64,000 nt of DNA, taken from Acanthochromis polyacanthus. Lineage: Eukaryota; Chordata; Actinopteri; Pomacentridae. Of the stretch, positions 38,168 to 51,260 are shown one piece after another. The translations under genes were made by a program, and so were the position numbers. Numbering within the stretch: position 1 is the stretch's first letter; the number at the start of each line of letters is the position of its first letter. The notes under the pieces were generated by a model. The model made no database searches and was not told where the DNA came from. It worked only from the letters and a program-made list of their open reading frames with translations. The stretch is taken from assembly GCF_021347895.1 (NCBI RefSeq), contig NC_067125.1:22555621-22619620 (forward strand). The letters run 5' to 3'.

Positions 38168-41100
38168 TTAAGGAGTATTTTGCAGAGAATCCTTTGGCTG
38201 CCAGGAATAGGCCCACTCCTTGCCACTGAAAACAAACGAGAAATGTTCAGTTAATGATTCTTGTATGTCTAATAAGCTTAAACCTTTAAACTTGTCAAGC
38301 ATTGACTTTACAGACTATTTCACATATAATTAATGAATTGCCACCTATGAAACACCTTTGCTATATTGTAAAAACAATGCATGCATAATGAAGCAGTAAT
38401 AAATCAAAACCTATTTTACTAAGATTACGGTAAGTATTAAGACAGTGGCCATTACAGGGAGAAATTAAAGGGTAAGTCCACTTTTCCAAAATGGGGGGTG
38501 AATAATGTCCTTCCAACCCCCTATGACACATAAGCTCTCATCTGTCCTTCAGTTTTGTGTAGTACCACTTTGTTGTGAGCAGAGTTTGAGGCTTTGCAAA
38601 GATGTGAATTAAACCCCCTACACCCCAAACTTTAGTGAACTCTGAACTTTTGAGCATTTCAAATGTTTGAAAAAGGCTGTTTTATTTGGCACTAACTGGA
38701 GAACTTATGTATTCATCCACTCATATGCATCTGTGTCTGCCAGCTATGCAATGTTGGTCGCAGTGTGTGGCAACTGTTCTGTACCGAGATTTGCACTCTG
38801 CCGAAGAGCTGTTTGTAACAGGTGACCAGAGAAGATCTCAAAGATTACAATGAGTTGTGATGACAATGAAGATGAAATTCCAATCAACTTCAACCGTCAG
38901 CTCGGTGTGGCACAAAGCTGACGTTGAGAATGTGCAGATGAATGCAGATTTTATCCTCAGTGCCACATCTCTGCGCATAACAAAGTGGAGCTAGTTCAAA
39001 CTGAAGGAGAGCTAAGAGCTAATATAATATACTTAGGAGTTCTAATTTTACAACCTTACTAAAGAAAGTGGCATTACCCTTTAAGCAAAACTGCAGAATA
39101 CATACCAAACTGGACAGGGCTCCCACTCCACCAGTATCTCTGTTTTGCCCTGTAAAGACAATAAAAAACAACAACAAAACAAAAAAAGAAAGATATTAAT
39201 CTTATATCAATGATTACTTTGAAAGGCATCAATCACATTCTTACAATTGGCTGTCATTGCAGGAATTGAGTTTTTAGGTGCATTGAAACATTTTTGATAT
39301 TGGAACTCTTTTGTAATGACATGTTTGGTATAAAATGTGTTTTAATGAGTGAATTGGGAAGACTACAGACAAGGACATTAAAATTAAACTGACATTTGTA
39401 TTTTCAGGGACAGTACATGTGAGAGATCCACGTCACCGCAGACCACCCCATAATCTTTTTTTTCTCTTGCATTGTTTGTTTGCACAGTGAGGTGGCAGAC
39501 AGGTGACAATGGTCTGTTTTGTTTCAGTGGTTGCTTTTCATTTCATGTTGTTGTTGTCTATTGTATATTGTTGATAATTGCTTGGATGTTCTAACGCAAA
39601 GGATATGGGAGCACTGTTTTGGTTCTGACAAGCAGAGGGCGCTCCTCATTGTCCAGGTTCAGTGCTCTCTTCTTCGTAGGTTAAGGTGGGACCTGTTGAC
39701 CTGTTGCCATAGCAACCAGTGAAACAGCTAAATGTAACAGCTAAACACTTCTGAAGAAAATAAAGTGCTCGGGAAAACCAAGAGTCGTTCTCTGTCCTGA
39801 CTGACTGTGTCCTGACTGCATACACATTTCGAATTAATTGCAATTAATAGCATTTAGCCAATTTACATGTGTGTCTGCAAATGTTGTCTTACCTTTCTCA
39901 CTCTCTCTTTCTTTATTGCCTTGATTGGGAAACTCTCAAGGCGTGTATGGTAGGAGCAATCTGTGGACAGAAAAAAAAGCTGAGGGAGATGGAAACTTCA
40001 CATCAAATATGCATTACAAATCCAGGTTTAGGCACTTCAGAGTTTGTAAGCATGGATTTGACATTGGTAATTTATAACAAATGAGGTGGAGTAGCTGGGG
40101 AAGAGATGAGTTGTAAAACAGCAAGTGGAAGAAGCAGTAGAAACAGCCCATCAATATGGTTTAAATACAGTGACTAGTTGAACGCAAAAGAGGTGATATC
40201 ATCTGCTGACATGGAGTTGGCATATCACGGCCAGCCAGCTGATGTGGACCAGCCAGCATGACTACACTCTGTAGGATGACACAATGTCTGTAAAATGACA
40301 CACACTGTATGTTATGTGTGTTATGTTATTAACCAGCTAACCATAATCCCATTTCCTGCCAGACCTTTCTTGTGAATATGCAAATGTATTAGATTGGGCT
40401 GCACTGAAACCATATCAGAATTAAAATAGACCTACCTTTTTGTATCTTCCTCCTCTCTGGGATGCGCCTTGTTGCCACTGCAATATAAGATTATAGATCA
40501 CTCATATATCCTTAATTAAAAGATAACAATATTCATTCTCTCAAGGAGACAACTGAAGAAGAACTCACAAGGAAGTGAGCGAAAGGGTTAGTGTGTAATG
40601 TTGCTTTGTATGCTTTTCAATTATTGCATTTTTTTCCTTTTTTGTTTGCATGGGCTGTGTGTTTCTTTTATATGCACTGGTAAATTCTGTTGTGGCTTTT
40701 TATTTACATTTTTTAAATTTGCAGCGATGGTGGGTCACCGTATTAAAGAAATATAACAAATATTGATAATCAACATGGATGCAAGAATACAAACACCCTA
40801 AATCCATTCGTACATACCTGAATTTTTCCTCTTTCGCCCAAGACTAAGGGTTGCTCCACTGGAGACAGCTATGGATATAAAGAAAGCTTTAACTTTTAAT
40901 GGCAAATACAAGAAGATCTCAACATCTGATTACAAAAAACTGTGGAAAAAACACTTAACCTACTGTACTATATACCGCAGGTTAAACGTAAAACACTTTT
41001 ATCCTACTGTATACACATACTAGTGGAATTATTAATTGAAATAATTTACCCTGTCCCTCCACTGCATCCACTTGTCTGTCCACTGTGTCCTCCACTGCAT

Positions 41101-43291
41101 CCACTTGTCTGTCCACTGTGTCCTCCACTGCATCCACTTGTCTGTCCACTGTGTCCTCCACTGCATCCACTTGTCTCTCCACTGTGTCCTCCACTGCATC
41201 CACTTGTCTCTCCACTGTGTCCACTTGCTCCTCCACTTTCTCCAAACGCTCCCCCGATGTATTTGTCTGATCTGGCTGTCCGTCCACAGTGTTCGCCCAC
41301 TCCATCTGCCCTTCTATGGGTTTTCTTCCTCCTCCACTTGCATGGGTGTCGGCTCATCCCTGGTGACATCTGTCTCTGTCACTTGCCCTACTGTGTTCCT
41401 CTCATGCTCCTGCTGCATGCTGGTTCCTTTCAGTGGGTCACAGGGTGTGAGTAGCAGCGTTACTTCCTCTTCCCCATCAATTGGCTCCTGGGTCCAACCT
41501 GTGCAGTTGAACAAGTTGTCTTATTTCATCCACTTTGTTTTCACTTCAGTCACCTGGATCTATTTAATATTTACAAATCTATACTGCATTTTATTTTGTT
41601 GTGACTGTCATTATAACTATGTTATTATGGAGGACCTTATATTTAGCTTCGATTAGGGACTTGCATCACCCTGTCAGTGACTCTCTCACCCATAGAATGA
41701 TTACCAGCTCCCTGCATACTATTCCTTGCATGCTTAGAATCCTGTTCTGAAAGCTGATGCTAAAATACAAATTTAGCAGAAAAGTTTTTCCTCTCCTGTA
41801 TGGGACTCCAGTTGCCTGTGAGGAAGGAGGATGCTAAGAAAAACCCTCAGCATCATGAACACTTACTCTCATCCCCCTGCACTCCACATGCAGCACAGTA
41901 GTCGTATTCTATTATATATAAAGAAATTTAATCTTTAGGTAATGTCACATGCTTGTTACTTGAGTCCTGGATCTGTGATTAGTCCATTCACACTATTTAA
42001 ATTTTGTACTTCATTTTTTCTTACACATTTCTTACTTTATTGTTATTCTAAGCCGCAGAATATTTAGAACAATAACAATAATCTGGCATGAGAATGTCCT
42101 TTGAGATAAAAAAAAATTGCATATGTGTTTTTAATCAAGTAAAGAATTCAAGCTAAACCATTTAGTTCACATGCTTACAAGTAGCAGCAGAATAAGTTTG
42201 TGAAACAATATAATATATACAATAAAATAATAAAATATTAAAATGTATATCTTTTTCTGTGTTACTTTTGTTAATGGTCAATTTGCATCTTTATTTCTGC
42301 TTCAATAATGTCATATAATCTGTGAATTTAGTCAGTTGCAATGTTGCAATTACTTTTAAATCCCAGATAACTGTAAGGGTGAAGACAATGGCAGCAGACA
42401 AAGCAAAGTGTGGAATGAAAAATATCTTAAAATGATTACTAAACTGTTGACTAATGATTAATAACACTTTTTAAGCATATACTGTAGTAGTGCATCTCAC
42501 CTTCACAAAGGTACTCATAGACTGAGCCTATTCTTTGAAGGTGGTCCTTCGCAAATGCAGTAAGACTGCAGCGAGGTAGGAGGATGTCACACTTCGTGTG
42601 CTCCTTCTTTTTCCTTCCGAGTAGAAGCACGGGTTTGTAGCCCACCGCATGAAGTTTTTCAAGCTGTAATGACAAAATTCTATGATTATTTCAAACATGA
42701 ATGGAATTTATTTTGAACTACTGTGCAAAATTTACTATACACAACACATAAATAATTCCTGAGCATCCTGGTCAATACTAGCAAGGATGATCTTATTGTT
42801 GAGTTGAACATTTGCAAAGAAATGTATGTGCATACATGAGCACTTTGTGATTCTCTGACAGAACAGGAGAATGTTGTCAATTAAATCATAGTTGGTGAGT
42901 GAGTATTCAGTATAGTAGTGTAATTGCAGTCCAATTAACTTTAAGTTTGTAGAGTGAGGTTGGTATTTTTCCTATGAACAACAATATTTCAGGATCATTT
43001 TGATTTTCCATGTGAACTATAACACTTATTTCCAATATTATCTAAACAGTTTAATCTACTTTAAAAATCTGTACAAACCATGACAGTCGCTTCATCCTTG
43101 ATGGATGCCACGTTGTGGTTTTTCTTGCGCCCCATCATCCATTCCTCTCGCCTTTCATCAAACCTCTGAAGCTTCTTTTTAAGGCGCTGCTTCACAGGCT
43201 GCTCCTTGCTGCAGTGGCTACAAACCTTCTGAGCACAAAATAAAATTCCCTTGCAAAAGGGACAGGTTTTTTTGTTTGACCCTCCCGGCAT
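38168..43291 (-). CDS. Accessory gene: zinc-ribbon-like, coiled-coil repeat, chromo-like protein
   Basis: Eight minus-strand exons: 43291-43079, 42663-42501, 41498-41050, 40868-40818, 40477-40436, 39960-39893, 39149-39106, 38225-38168. Phases fit throughout except inside exon 3. The start MPGGSNKKTCPFCKGILFCA with KVCSHC forms a C-x2-C..C-x2-C zinc-ribbon-like unit, then basic residues. Exon 2 reads LEKLHAVGYKPVLLLGRKKK. Exon 3 begins WTQEPIDGEEEVTLLL and ends in five copies of an 11-residue repeat DAVEDTVDRQV. Exons 4-6 are basic (LGRKRKNS, RRIPERRKIQ). The end, GKTEILVEWEPCPVCGKEWA then YSWQPKDSL, looks like a chromodomain core. AATAAA overlaps the stop. Exon 3 changes frame between 41498 and 41305: either a frameshift or a missed intron. 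Function is unknown; a DNA- or chromatin-binding partner of the transposase is inferred. Confidence 0.75.
38465..39084. mobile_element. TTAA-flanked MITE, 612 bp, in the last intron of the accessory gene
   Basis: Body 38469-39080 with ends AGGGTAAGTCCACTTT and AAAGTGGCATTACCCT, flanked by TTAA. TTAA sites with AGGG ends suggest Kolobok or piggyBac. No coding capacity. Confidence 0.78.
41057..41221 (-). repeat. 33-bp tandem repeat, five units, coding
   Basis: Five 33-bp units (41057, 41090, 41123, 41156, 41189) encode in the minus strand an 11-residue unit, with one or two changes per copy (TVER against TVDR). The period divisible by three and the retained frame suggest coding constraint, in an undecapeptide coiled-coil pattern. 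Confidence 0.9.
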
Positions 43292-43780
43292 TATGACAAG
43301 GAAACACACTGGACAAACTAGGACAAACTACAATGACACGGGCAGACACTACACACAAGAAGACAGTGACGGAGATAATACACTGATGACAAAATACACA
43401 AAACAAAAACAGACAGACAGATGAATAGAAAGACAGAAATAGACAGATAGAAAGACAGAAAGATATGGCTCTTAAAAGTGCCTTTGGGTTCGCTTTCTAG
43501 TTGACGCAGAGGTGAAAGGTCAGGGGATGGATGAAACAGCAACTAAAAGGAGAACAGAGACAAATACTTAGTAGCAGTGTTTGTATTGACAGAAAGGTTT
43601 AAAAAGCAACTGAATGAACCACAGCTTCCTAATCTTATGAGTAAAAACAAAGTTCACGTTTTTTCTCAATCAACATAGAAGGTTTAAGGGAGCCGAATAG
43701 GAAATTATGACTGATTATGACAATGTTATCACCCTACGTGGGAATAACCGGCTACTGATATCAGTGTACACACAGGTGTC

Positions 43781-44833
43781 TTAGGCCCCATCCACACGAA
43801 GACAAAACGCTTAACAGTTTCAAAAACGATCGCCATAAAGACGAAGGCGTCGGAGGAAGTTGTGCGAGCCACTTGGACTATTACAAAGTAACCTGGACTT
43901 CATTCTATACAGGTGGGAAAGGCATAATTACTCCTTCGTTTTAACATGATTTCCAAGCTGTTTCATTAGTGAAATATATCCTAGATTTAGATTCATTGTG
44001 ATAGAGTAACTGGCTGGCTTTGTGTTTGCAAAAATACCCCCCTACAGTGCAAGATGCCACACTTTTGTGCAGCATATCAAACTATTAAATGTTTAACATA
44101 AACACTGAGGATTTAATTTCACTGTGTGTATGTGTGCAGCTATGGCAGGTAATGCTCTACTATCTACTTTTTAAATTAATATGAAAGTCCATGGTTATAA
44201 TTATCCATAAATATGCAATAACATAACTACATCTCTGGCGTTTATAACAAATCAAACCGTTTAAAAATCGGTTGAAAATTGAGCAAGCTATGGTTAATTA
44301 AAAAGTACATGCTACATAGGCATTAATGTTATCAGTGAGCCAGCAGCCCCTAGGTAAGTTGGCCGTCGCGTAGCGACGCCAGCCCTCATTGGCTCACAGC
44401 GTCTGTAAGCTATCTAGCCTTTCTATGTATATCTATGGTAAAGAAAGACCAAGCCGGGAAGTAAACAAAGTGCCGTAATGTGTCCTCGATAATCGTTTGT
44501 TCAACTCGGTGGTGATTGAGAAGAAGGAGCTTTTGCTGCAACAGGGATAGCAGGGTCACTTGCTTCATCAGCACATTTACTACACTGTACGCCGCCATTG
44601 CTGTCGTCTTTGCCGCGCGTGGGGCGCATGCGTGTCAATGAAGTTATGAAACTATGGAGCAAGCGTATCAGTGGATAGCCAGTCAACACGGAGCCGCGTA
44701 AACGGCGTTTCAAAATCTTTCCACTCTGGAACCTGGTTTCAAAAATGATAGTTTACAGACCCCCAAAACGCCGTCTTCATGTGGAAACTTATGCGTTTAG
44801 ACCTCGTTTTGTCTTCGTGTGGATGGGGCCTTA
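43781..44833. mobile_element. Harbinger-like element in intron 1, right copy
   Basis: Body 43784-44830, same ends and same small open frame (minus strand, 44598-44410) as the copy at 22042-23071. Flanking TTA/TAA is retained. Because both terminal repeats contain it at the same place, it was inserted before the repeats were duplicated or homogenised. Confidence 0.8.
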
Positions 44834-45008
44834 AGCTAGCTAGACAAACGTTGCAAAACATCGCTATTTTTAGGCACAAAAAGTACAACATCATTTCCGT
44901 ATGGTCAGGTTTAATACCTGAAAATAAACGAATCATTGCTTTAATACGTATACCATGTGCTTGACGAGATAGACAACAAAACACCAGCAGCGTAGTAACA
45001 CATCTTAC

Positions 45009-45190
45009 CTGGAGAGGGGTTAGCGGAGAAAGGGCAGATTCTTCTCTCGGGGAGTGGGTCGAGGGCGGGTCGCGGACACTTTTGCCAACTCCTCAGTAAG
45101 GGAAGTCGCTATTGGCTGTCCTACAAGTCGCTAGAAGTCGCTAATTGCAGGCCAAAACTGGCAATGACGTCATCGTCTAATTTGCATATT
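45009..45190 (-). promoter_or_regulatory. Promoter block and 5' non-coding exon in the right repeat
   Basis: Mirror of 21700-21862: octamer (45180-45187), CRE TGACGTCA (45165-45172), CCAAT box, then an exon ending at 45009 before donor GTAAGATG. The acceptor TTTTAG before 43542 completes an intron 45008-43543 leading to the accessory ATG at 43291. Confidence 0.63.
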
Positions 45191-46001
45191 TCCCAGTTTG
45201 CATGTAATTTTAATCAACGTTGTAGGAGAGACGAATAACGTTGTGGAAGAGACCAAAAAATGAGTATAAAACACCCAAAATATGTTTTTTCACTAGAGGC
45301 TAAATGCTGTGGTTTATTTTAGCATGACAGTGAAGAAACATTTCTGTTTATATGGCTCCGTAAGTCTGGATGGGATCTGTAGTGACTTTGCGCATGCGCG
45401 ATTCATCTGCCGTCTGGCCGCGGAGTGATGTGGGTCTCCCCCTCCCCACCCTGGGACTGCGGCGGGTTACCGGACTGACTGCCTGGTGTGATTAAGATTC
45501 AGATATGAAAATAAAATCAAACCCGTTTGCAAACAAACAGACACTAACGTTTTTTAATCTCAAATACCCCAATCCTGCAGCAAAAATAAAGGCATCACAT
45601 TATAAATATGGGGCGTAATGCAAAATATAGCGTTGGATTCACAACGCTTTTACATTGAAAATATAATATACCCATTCGTTTGAAATACGTTCTGAGTGGC
45701 ACGAAAAGTCCTCCGCTTAAAATACATTGGTGTGAATTTCGTTGTGAGCCACACGAAAAACATGACAAAATCGTGTTGGTGCGCATGAAACCATAGATTA
45801 ATTTACGTGACAGTTTCACGAATCCTTGTGAGACCGGGTTGCCTATAGTTTCACTCTTTTTGGTTTGAAGTAAACGTGTGTTTTTGTGGACCTGTGTTTA
45901 TCATCACTTGATTATGTGAAGTGGTAGTGTTTTGGTGATTTTAAAGTGTGAATACTGATTAAAATTAAAGATTTTGTAAAAGTCAAAAGTCTTAATCTTG
46001 A

Positions 46002-46064
46002 TCTTCTTCTCCTCCTCCTCCTTCTTCTTCTTCTTCTTCTTCTCCTCCTCTTCCTCCTCCTCCT
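46002..46064. repeat. (CTT/CTC)n polypyrimidine tract
   Basis: An imperfect triplet run in the plus strand. In the minus strand it extends an endonuclease frame as Glu/Lys, which has no functional meaning. Confidence 0.9.
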
Positions 46065-46082
46065 CCCTACCTCTGCTCTTAT

Positions 46083-46365
46083 AAAACACCCTATGTTCTT
46101 GCCTCTTCTTGAATAAAGTATTCACCACAGCCATTTCCATCCTTTTTGCAAAGTCTACCAACATCTGTCCTTCTGCGTTCCTATCCTGGATACCAAACCT
46201 GCCCTCTTTATTTACTCTGATGAAGTCTTCTCTTAATTGTTGACTTTGACACAGATACAGCGTGTTCTTGATCTGGCCAACTGTTGTGAAGGGGCTTTTC
46301 TTGACCAAGGGAAGTGTGATCTTCCAAGTCTTTAGCCGCATGTCCACTCGATGCGATTTTCCCAC
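46083..46365 (-). pseudogene. Second endonuclease (EEP) relic
   Basis: The minus-strand frame reads GRFGIQDRNAEGQMLVDFAK then RMEMAVVNTLFKKRQEHRVF, typical of the endonuclease of LINE-derived genes annotated in databases as craniofacial development protein 2-like. Only the middle of the domain survives. It matches a different part and a different lineage from the relic left of the giant element. Confidence 0.7.
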
Positions 46366-48050
46366 ACGTCAACGCATCGCATTTGAAATTCGCATGGATG
46401 GTGGACGGTCACTAGCAGGCCAGAACATGGTCACGTGACAGTGCTTTCAGCTTGACAGTTCAGTAGATGAGTCGGATAAACACAGCGGCTCGGCCGCAAA
46501 CTTTCCCTTTTATTTCGAAAACACTTCAGCGAAAGTATTTCTGAAAGTATTTGAGGTGAGAAATAAGCTGCAGCAGCTGAATCTGTCCTCGTTTAAGTTC
46601 ATCAACAGCTAGTTTATACATTGGAGGAAAATCTCACATTGCGTGGGATCTCGGCACGCCACATTGTATTTGAAAAAAGTAGACATCAAGTCTGCTTTAT
46701 GCAAATAAACACACTGGATTGCAGTTCGAAACACACCGCATGCTGCACCACTGGAGCTTATTGTGACACTGATTGTAACAGCTATTTGAACTTCTTATTG
46801 ACAGCTGAACTCGTCAGAATCTAAATGCAAATACCACACTGGAATTAACTCTAGACCTTTCATCTGCTCCTTGTAAATGAAATAATGAGGGAATAACACA
46901 CACCTGGCCATGGAACAGCTGAGCAGCTATTTGTCCAATATATTTTGGTTCCTTAAAAAAGTGGAGGGCACATCTAAAATGTGTTGTAATTCCTACACCC
47001 TCACCTGATTTGGATGTAAATACCTTCAAATTAAAGCTGAAAGTCTACACTTAAACAACATCTTGATTGCTTCATTTTAAATCCACTATGGTGGTGTACA
47101 GAACCAAACTGCTGAAATATGTATGTACCTCCAACCTACAATGCATGTCTTTAAGTTGTTGGTTGAAGCACAGTGAGATCATGATATTTGCACAATTGCT
47201 ATTGTGCAAATAAAATGCAAATGCAAATGATTGTTTCATTACTATGCATTTTAAACAGCTATTTTATAGGACTGTTACATAATAAGACAAGGATGGAACT
47301 TTTTTAATCCCAGAAGAAGTGATTGTGCCAGAATTTACTCAGAAAACTTAGTCTAAAAAAAAAGAAGGTTAGTACGTTACTAAGCTGCGTTTTTGTCTTC
47401 TATCTTTTTATTTTTATTTTCATTCTTATTACTTGCTCTAGATTTGTATATATATTTATCCCTATTTCTTCATTATGTCATTGTTGCACTGATTGCTCTA
47501 CGTGCCTTTTTAATTGCCCTCTGGGGATAAATAAAATTTTCTGAATCTGAATCTGGATCTGAATCTCTAACATGAGAATAAACACAATGCCTAATACCAA
47601 AGCAGTAAGATATTGTGATGCGTTAGCAAAAAATAAATTAAAAAATTAAAACTAGAATAGAAAAGTTAGAAGTAATACTGTCAATGATGCTTCAGTAATA
47701 AAATATTATTGCAATCATTATTAAATATTGCACAGTAAATTGAAATACTGTAGTAAGTACTTATATTGCAAATAATGTCGATATTAATGTTTTATTGATC
47801 ACTATGGAGTTCCAAAATTTCACTGTATATTTTCAAGACTTTGTGTTTGAGGATGTTTGTAAAAAATGATACAATATACAGCATTACCACATGAGACCAC
47901 TTGGTAATGGCTGGTAATGGGTTCATGTTCTACATGCTCTGTGTTTTAATGTACTGAGTGTTTTTTAACTAGAAGTCTCTTTTTAGAACCACAACAAAGT
48001 CACATCATTTATAGTAATGTGATCTATGCCATTTCGTGCCTTGTTTGTAA
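46366..48050. other. Intergenic stretch with a LINE 3' tail
   Basis: At about 47380-47570 the text ends TGCCCTCTGGGGATAAATAA then repeats of TCTGAA(TC), the 3' end of a non-LTR element. The remainder is unrecognised. Confidence 0.5.
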
Positions 48051-48180
48051 TAGGTGACGTGTCATTAGTCCCGCCCATACCGTTGTCTGATTGGGTTGGC
48101 GACAACGTTTCTGTGCTCTGGTTGGCTTATTATTATACAACACAGTTCCGCAAATCTAGTCTGTTTGTGTTTTGACGGTG
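48050..48180 (+). promoter_or_regulatory. bcas3: bcas3 promoter region
   Basis: A GTGACGTGTC CRE-like site (48054), a CCCGCCC GC box (48070-48076), an inverted CCAAT (ATTGG, 48090-48094), a further GTTGGC and an AT-rich TTATTATACAA near 48126 precede CpG-containing DNA. The location just upstream of a good 5' exon supports promoter function; the start site is inferred. Confidence 0.5.
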
Positions 48181-48549
48181 TTTTGCGAAGAGCTCAGACA
48201 AGCACACAAGTCCAGACCCAAGGAGACAATCAGCGTTCAACTCTTCGGTTCGTAACTGCAGCTGCTTGACAACTGTGTCTTATTGAAACGTGATAAATCT
48301 ATTTCAGTGATTCATTCGTGTCGCTGGAACACTGCAGGGGAGTTTTATGAGCTAGTGCTAGCTAGCTGAGTTAGCTGCGGGGTCCCATCTGCCAATATAA
48401 CTTTAGCTTTAGCCAAAAGCTGTATTGTGTTGACTTGACAGTTGTCACAATTATCGACCGTGTGGGTCCACTGGTTGTCAGCGGTGCAAGCTAGCTAATT
48501 GAATGTTCAAGATTTGAAACCAAGGCTAAGATAGTCTCGATGTGGTTTG
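48181..48549 (+). other. bcas3: bcas3 non-coding exon 1 (predicted)
   Basis: The exon end is set by the strong donor TTTG|GTAAGG at 48550. The next exon begins at 53774. Joining them makes a four-codon upstream ORF, ATG TGG TTT GGA TAA (48540-48549 plus 53774-53778), that stops 13 bases before the main ATG. No transcript evidence is available, and other donors (for example after 48230) are possible. Confidence 0.45.
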
Positions 48550-48559
48550 GTAAGGAGGC

Positions 48560-50402
48560 TCATCTTTACAGACATTAGTACTACACCTCGCCTAGTCTCT
48601 CCTGTTGAAACCGTTGCTTGTGCAGTGATAACGTCTTTTAGTCTATTCTCACACGGTTTAGTGGTCTTGTTGTTTTAAACAATGCTTGCAGAACAGTCAT
48701 CTGAGGGCTGTTTTACTAGGTGACTAAGTGTATCAAGACTTTGTTTTATTACTTAGCAGGCTTGGAAAATTTCAACAAGGCAGTTCTTTTAGAAGTTCGG
48801 GTATTGATGTGTACATGTGTGGCATACATGTTTGAAATGTTTCTTAAAACCAGCTGTGTTCGCTGGATTTTATCATTCTGACTGGAGGTCAGTAATATTT
48901 GCTGCTGCAGTATTCTGATGGCACATAGCTAAATATCCCAGGGTCGCTGCTTCTACTCAGTTTGGATCAAAGTCACAGTGGCAACAAACGTTATTCCCAG
49001 TAGCGTTTGGAAACAGCCATACCACGACCCAGCTCCTCCGATGGGGTCCTGAGGTGCACACATGCTGCACTTTGTAAATCCATCAACTTGTTCAGGAGCG
49101 TATGCAAGGGGACGTTCTTCTCAGAAATTGTGTGATTTTTTAAAAAATATATATACATATGTATATATTTGCTTTAAGCATATGGCGAGGCCAAAATTGG
49201 AGTATACATGTAATAGACTGACTAGTAAACTGCTCAATATTCACTGCACCCTGGTGCAGCAGCCACAGGTCTGCCACCTCCTCCTGCAGATCGTGCTATA
49301 ATTGGAATAAGATTGGATCAGACATCTGGAGGTGATTGAACTCACAAAATATTGCTCAAAAAGCTGACCTTATTGGTGACCTCTACAAGACTCCAATGCT
49401 CCTTTATTTTGTCGTTTTGATAATATTCTGGCTCTCACTCATGTGGTGACCTCATACGACTCGAAAACATATGCACATTGACCATTCTAAGATTAGGCTT
49501 TCACTCACTTTTTAAACAAATTATGATGTGTGTCTTCTTTAATGGATGTTCTATGAGGGATAGTCTGGCTCACTGGATGTAGACTGCAGGTACCTATTCT
49601 ATATGTTTTTCAAAACCTCTTCACTACTAGTAATGACAACCTCTTCACTACTAGTAATGACAACAACAGCAATCCTGACTAGCAACCCACATACTGAAAA
49701 TGTCAAGTTTTACACAGGATTTGGATTGTGCAATAACGCAGGTCAGCTTTTTTAAAATTAGCCATTTTACTGGCAGTGCTTGTGTCCCCGCATCCAAATG
49801 TTCCTCCGAAACAATGCCCCCGTCACTGCTTTGCAGACACATCATTGTTACACTCTTTGCTAAGCACTGCCCAAGACAATTGTGATTTGTTTAAAGAAGT
49901 ACAAACAGTCCAGGGCACTTTAGTTCCTCTTTTATAGCAGAAAGATAATGAGTTTCAGTCAGACCATTCTCCAGCGGTGGCACAGTGCTGTAGAGATAGG
50001 TCTGGGAATGCAAGACTGTGTAAGAGATCAAACCTGACAAGGTGTACCTTCTATGCTAGATGTGAGTGATTTTTGTCCCCATGGAATTAATTACAGTCTT
50101 GGAACACACAGGCTTGAAGGGCCCTATCCTGCTTTTACCACACTCACTTGCCAACAAATAGCTGTATGTAAAATGTAAATAAAAAGTTAATACCTTTTTA
50201 TATACATTTATGACACATTTAGTCTTGCTTTACTATTTTAAACTTCGTAAAATATAATTCCAAAGCCTCAGAATTTCTGTAGTTTGCCTTTCGAGCAACA
50301 TCAGGCCAAAGAGGAAGGAGTTTCTAAGGGTAGGCCAAGAGTTTGATGTTCCTGATAGGTTTTATCAATCTGAAGAATTGTGAATAGTTGTGTGTTCTCC
50401 AA
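48560..50402 (+). other. bcas3 intron 1, first part
   Basis: No exon is seen. At 49616-49665 a 25-bp unit CCTCTTCACTACTAGTAATG.. is duplicated exactly in tandem. Confidence 0.5.
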
Positions 50403-50765
50403 CACTGTGCTTGCACTAGGGAAAATTTGTCTCTAGCCACTGTGGCTAAAGTGCTCGAATTTTGTTTAGCCACACTTTTTCAGTATAGGTACTGCGGTGC
50501 GCGGAGTTGTGGACAAAAGACAAGACAGTTGAGGACATCATCTTGGGCTTTGGGAAATACTGATACAATATATTTTTCACCCTTTTCTGACAGTTTATAG
50601 AACAAATAATTAATCACTCAATTGAGAAAGTAATGGACAGATTCAAAAACAATGAAATGAACAATTGATTGCCAGCCAAATAGCAGCTGAAGGCCTGAAT
50701 AGCAATAATACAGGAAGAAAAGAACGCATGAGTTAACAAGTTGGGATGCACAACGACCAGGGAGG

Positions 50766-51260
<495 letters not shown>

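Larger units (their letters stand above)
43408..45841 (-). repeat. Right terminal inverted repeat of the giant element
   Basis: Complement of 19973-23450, with a single subterminal unit and no piggyBac-like MITE. It also retains a segment (CTAATTGCAGGCCAAAACTG, near 45141) that is absent from the left copy. Confidence 0.92.

Noticed and set aside
41057..41221. CRISPR-like array
   Set aside because: The 33-bp units are contiguous with no spacers, encode a protein repeat and lie in a fish genome.
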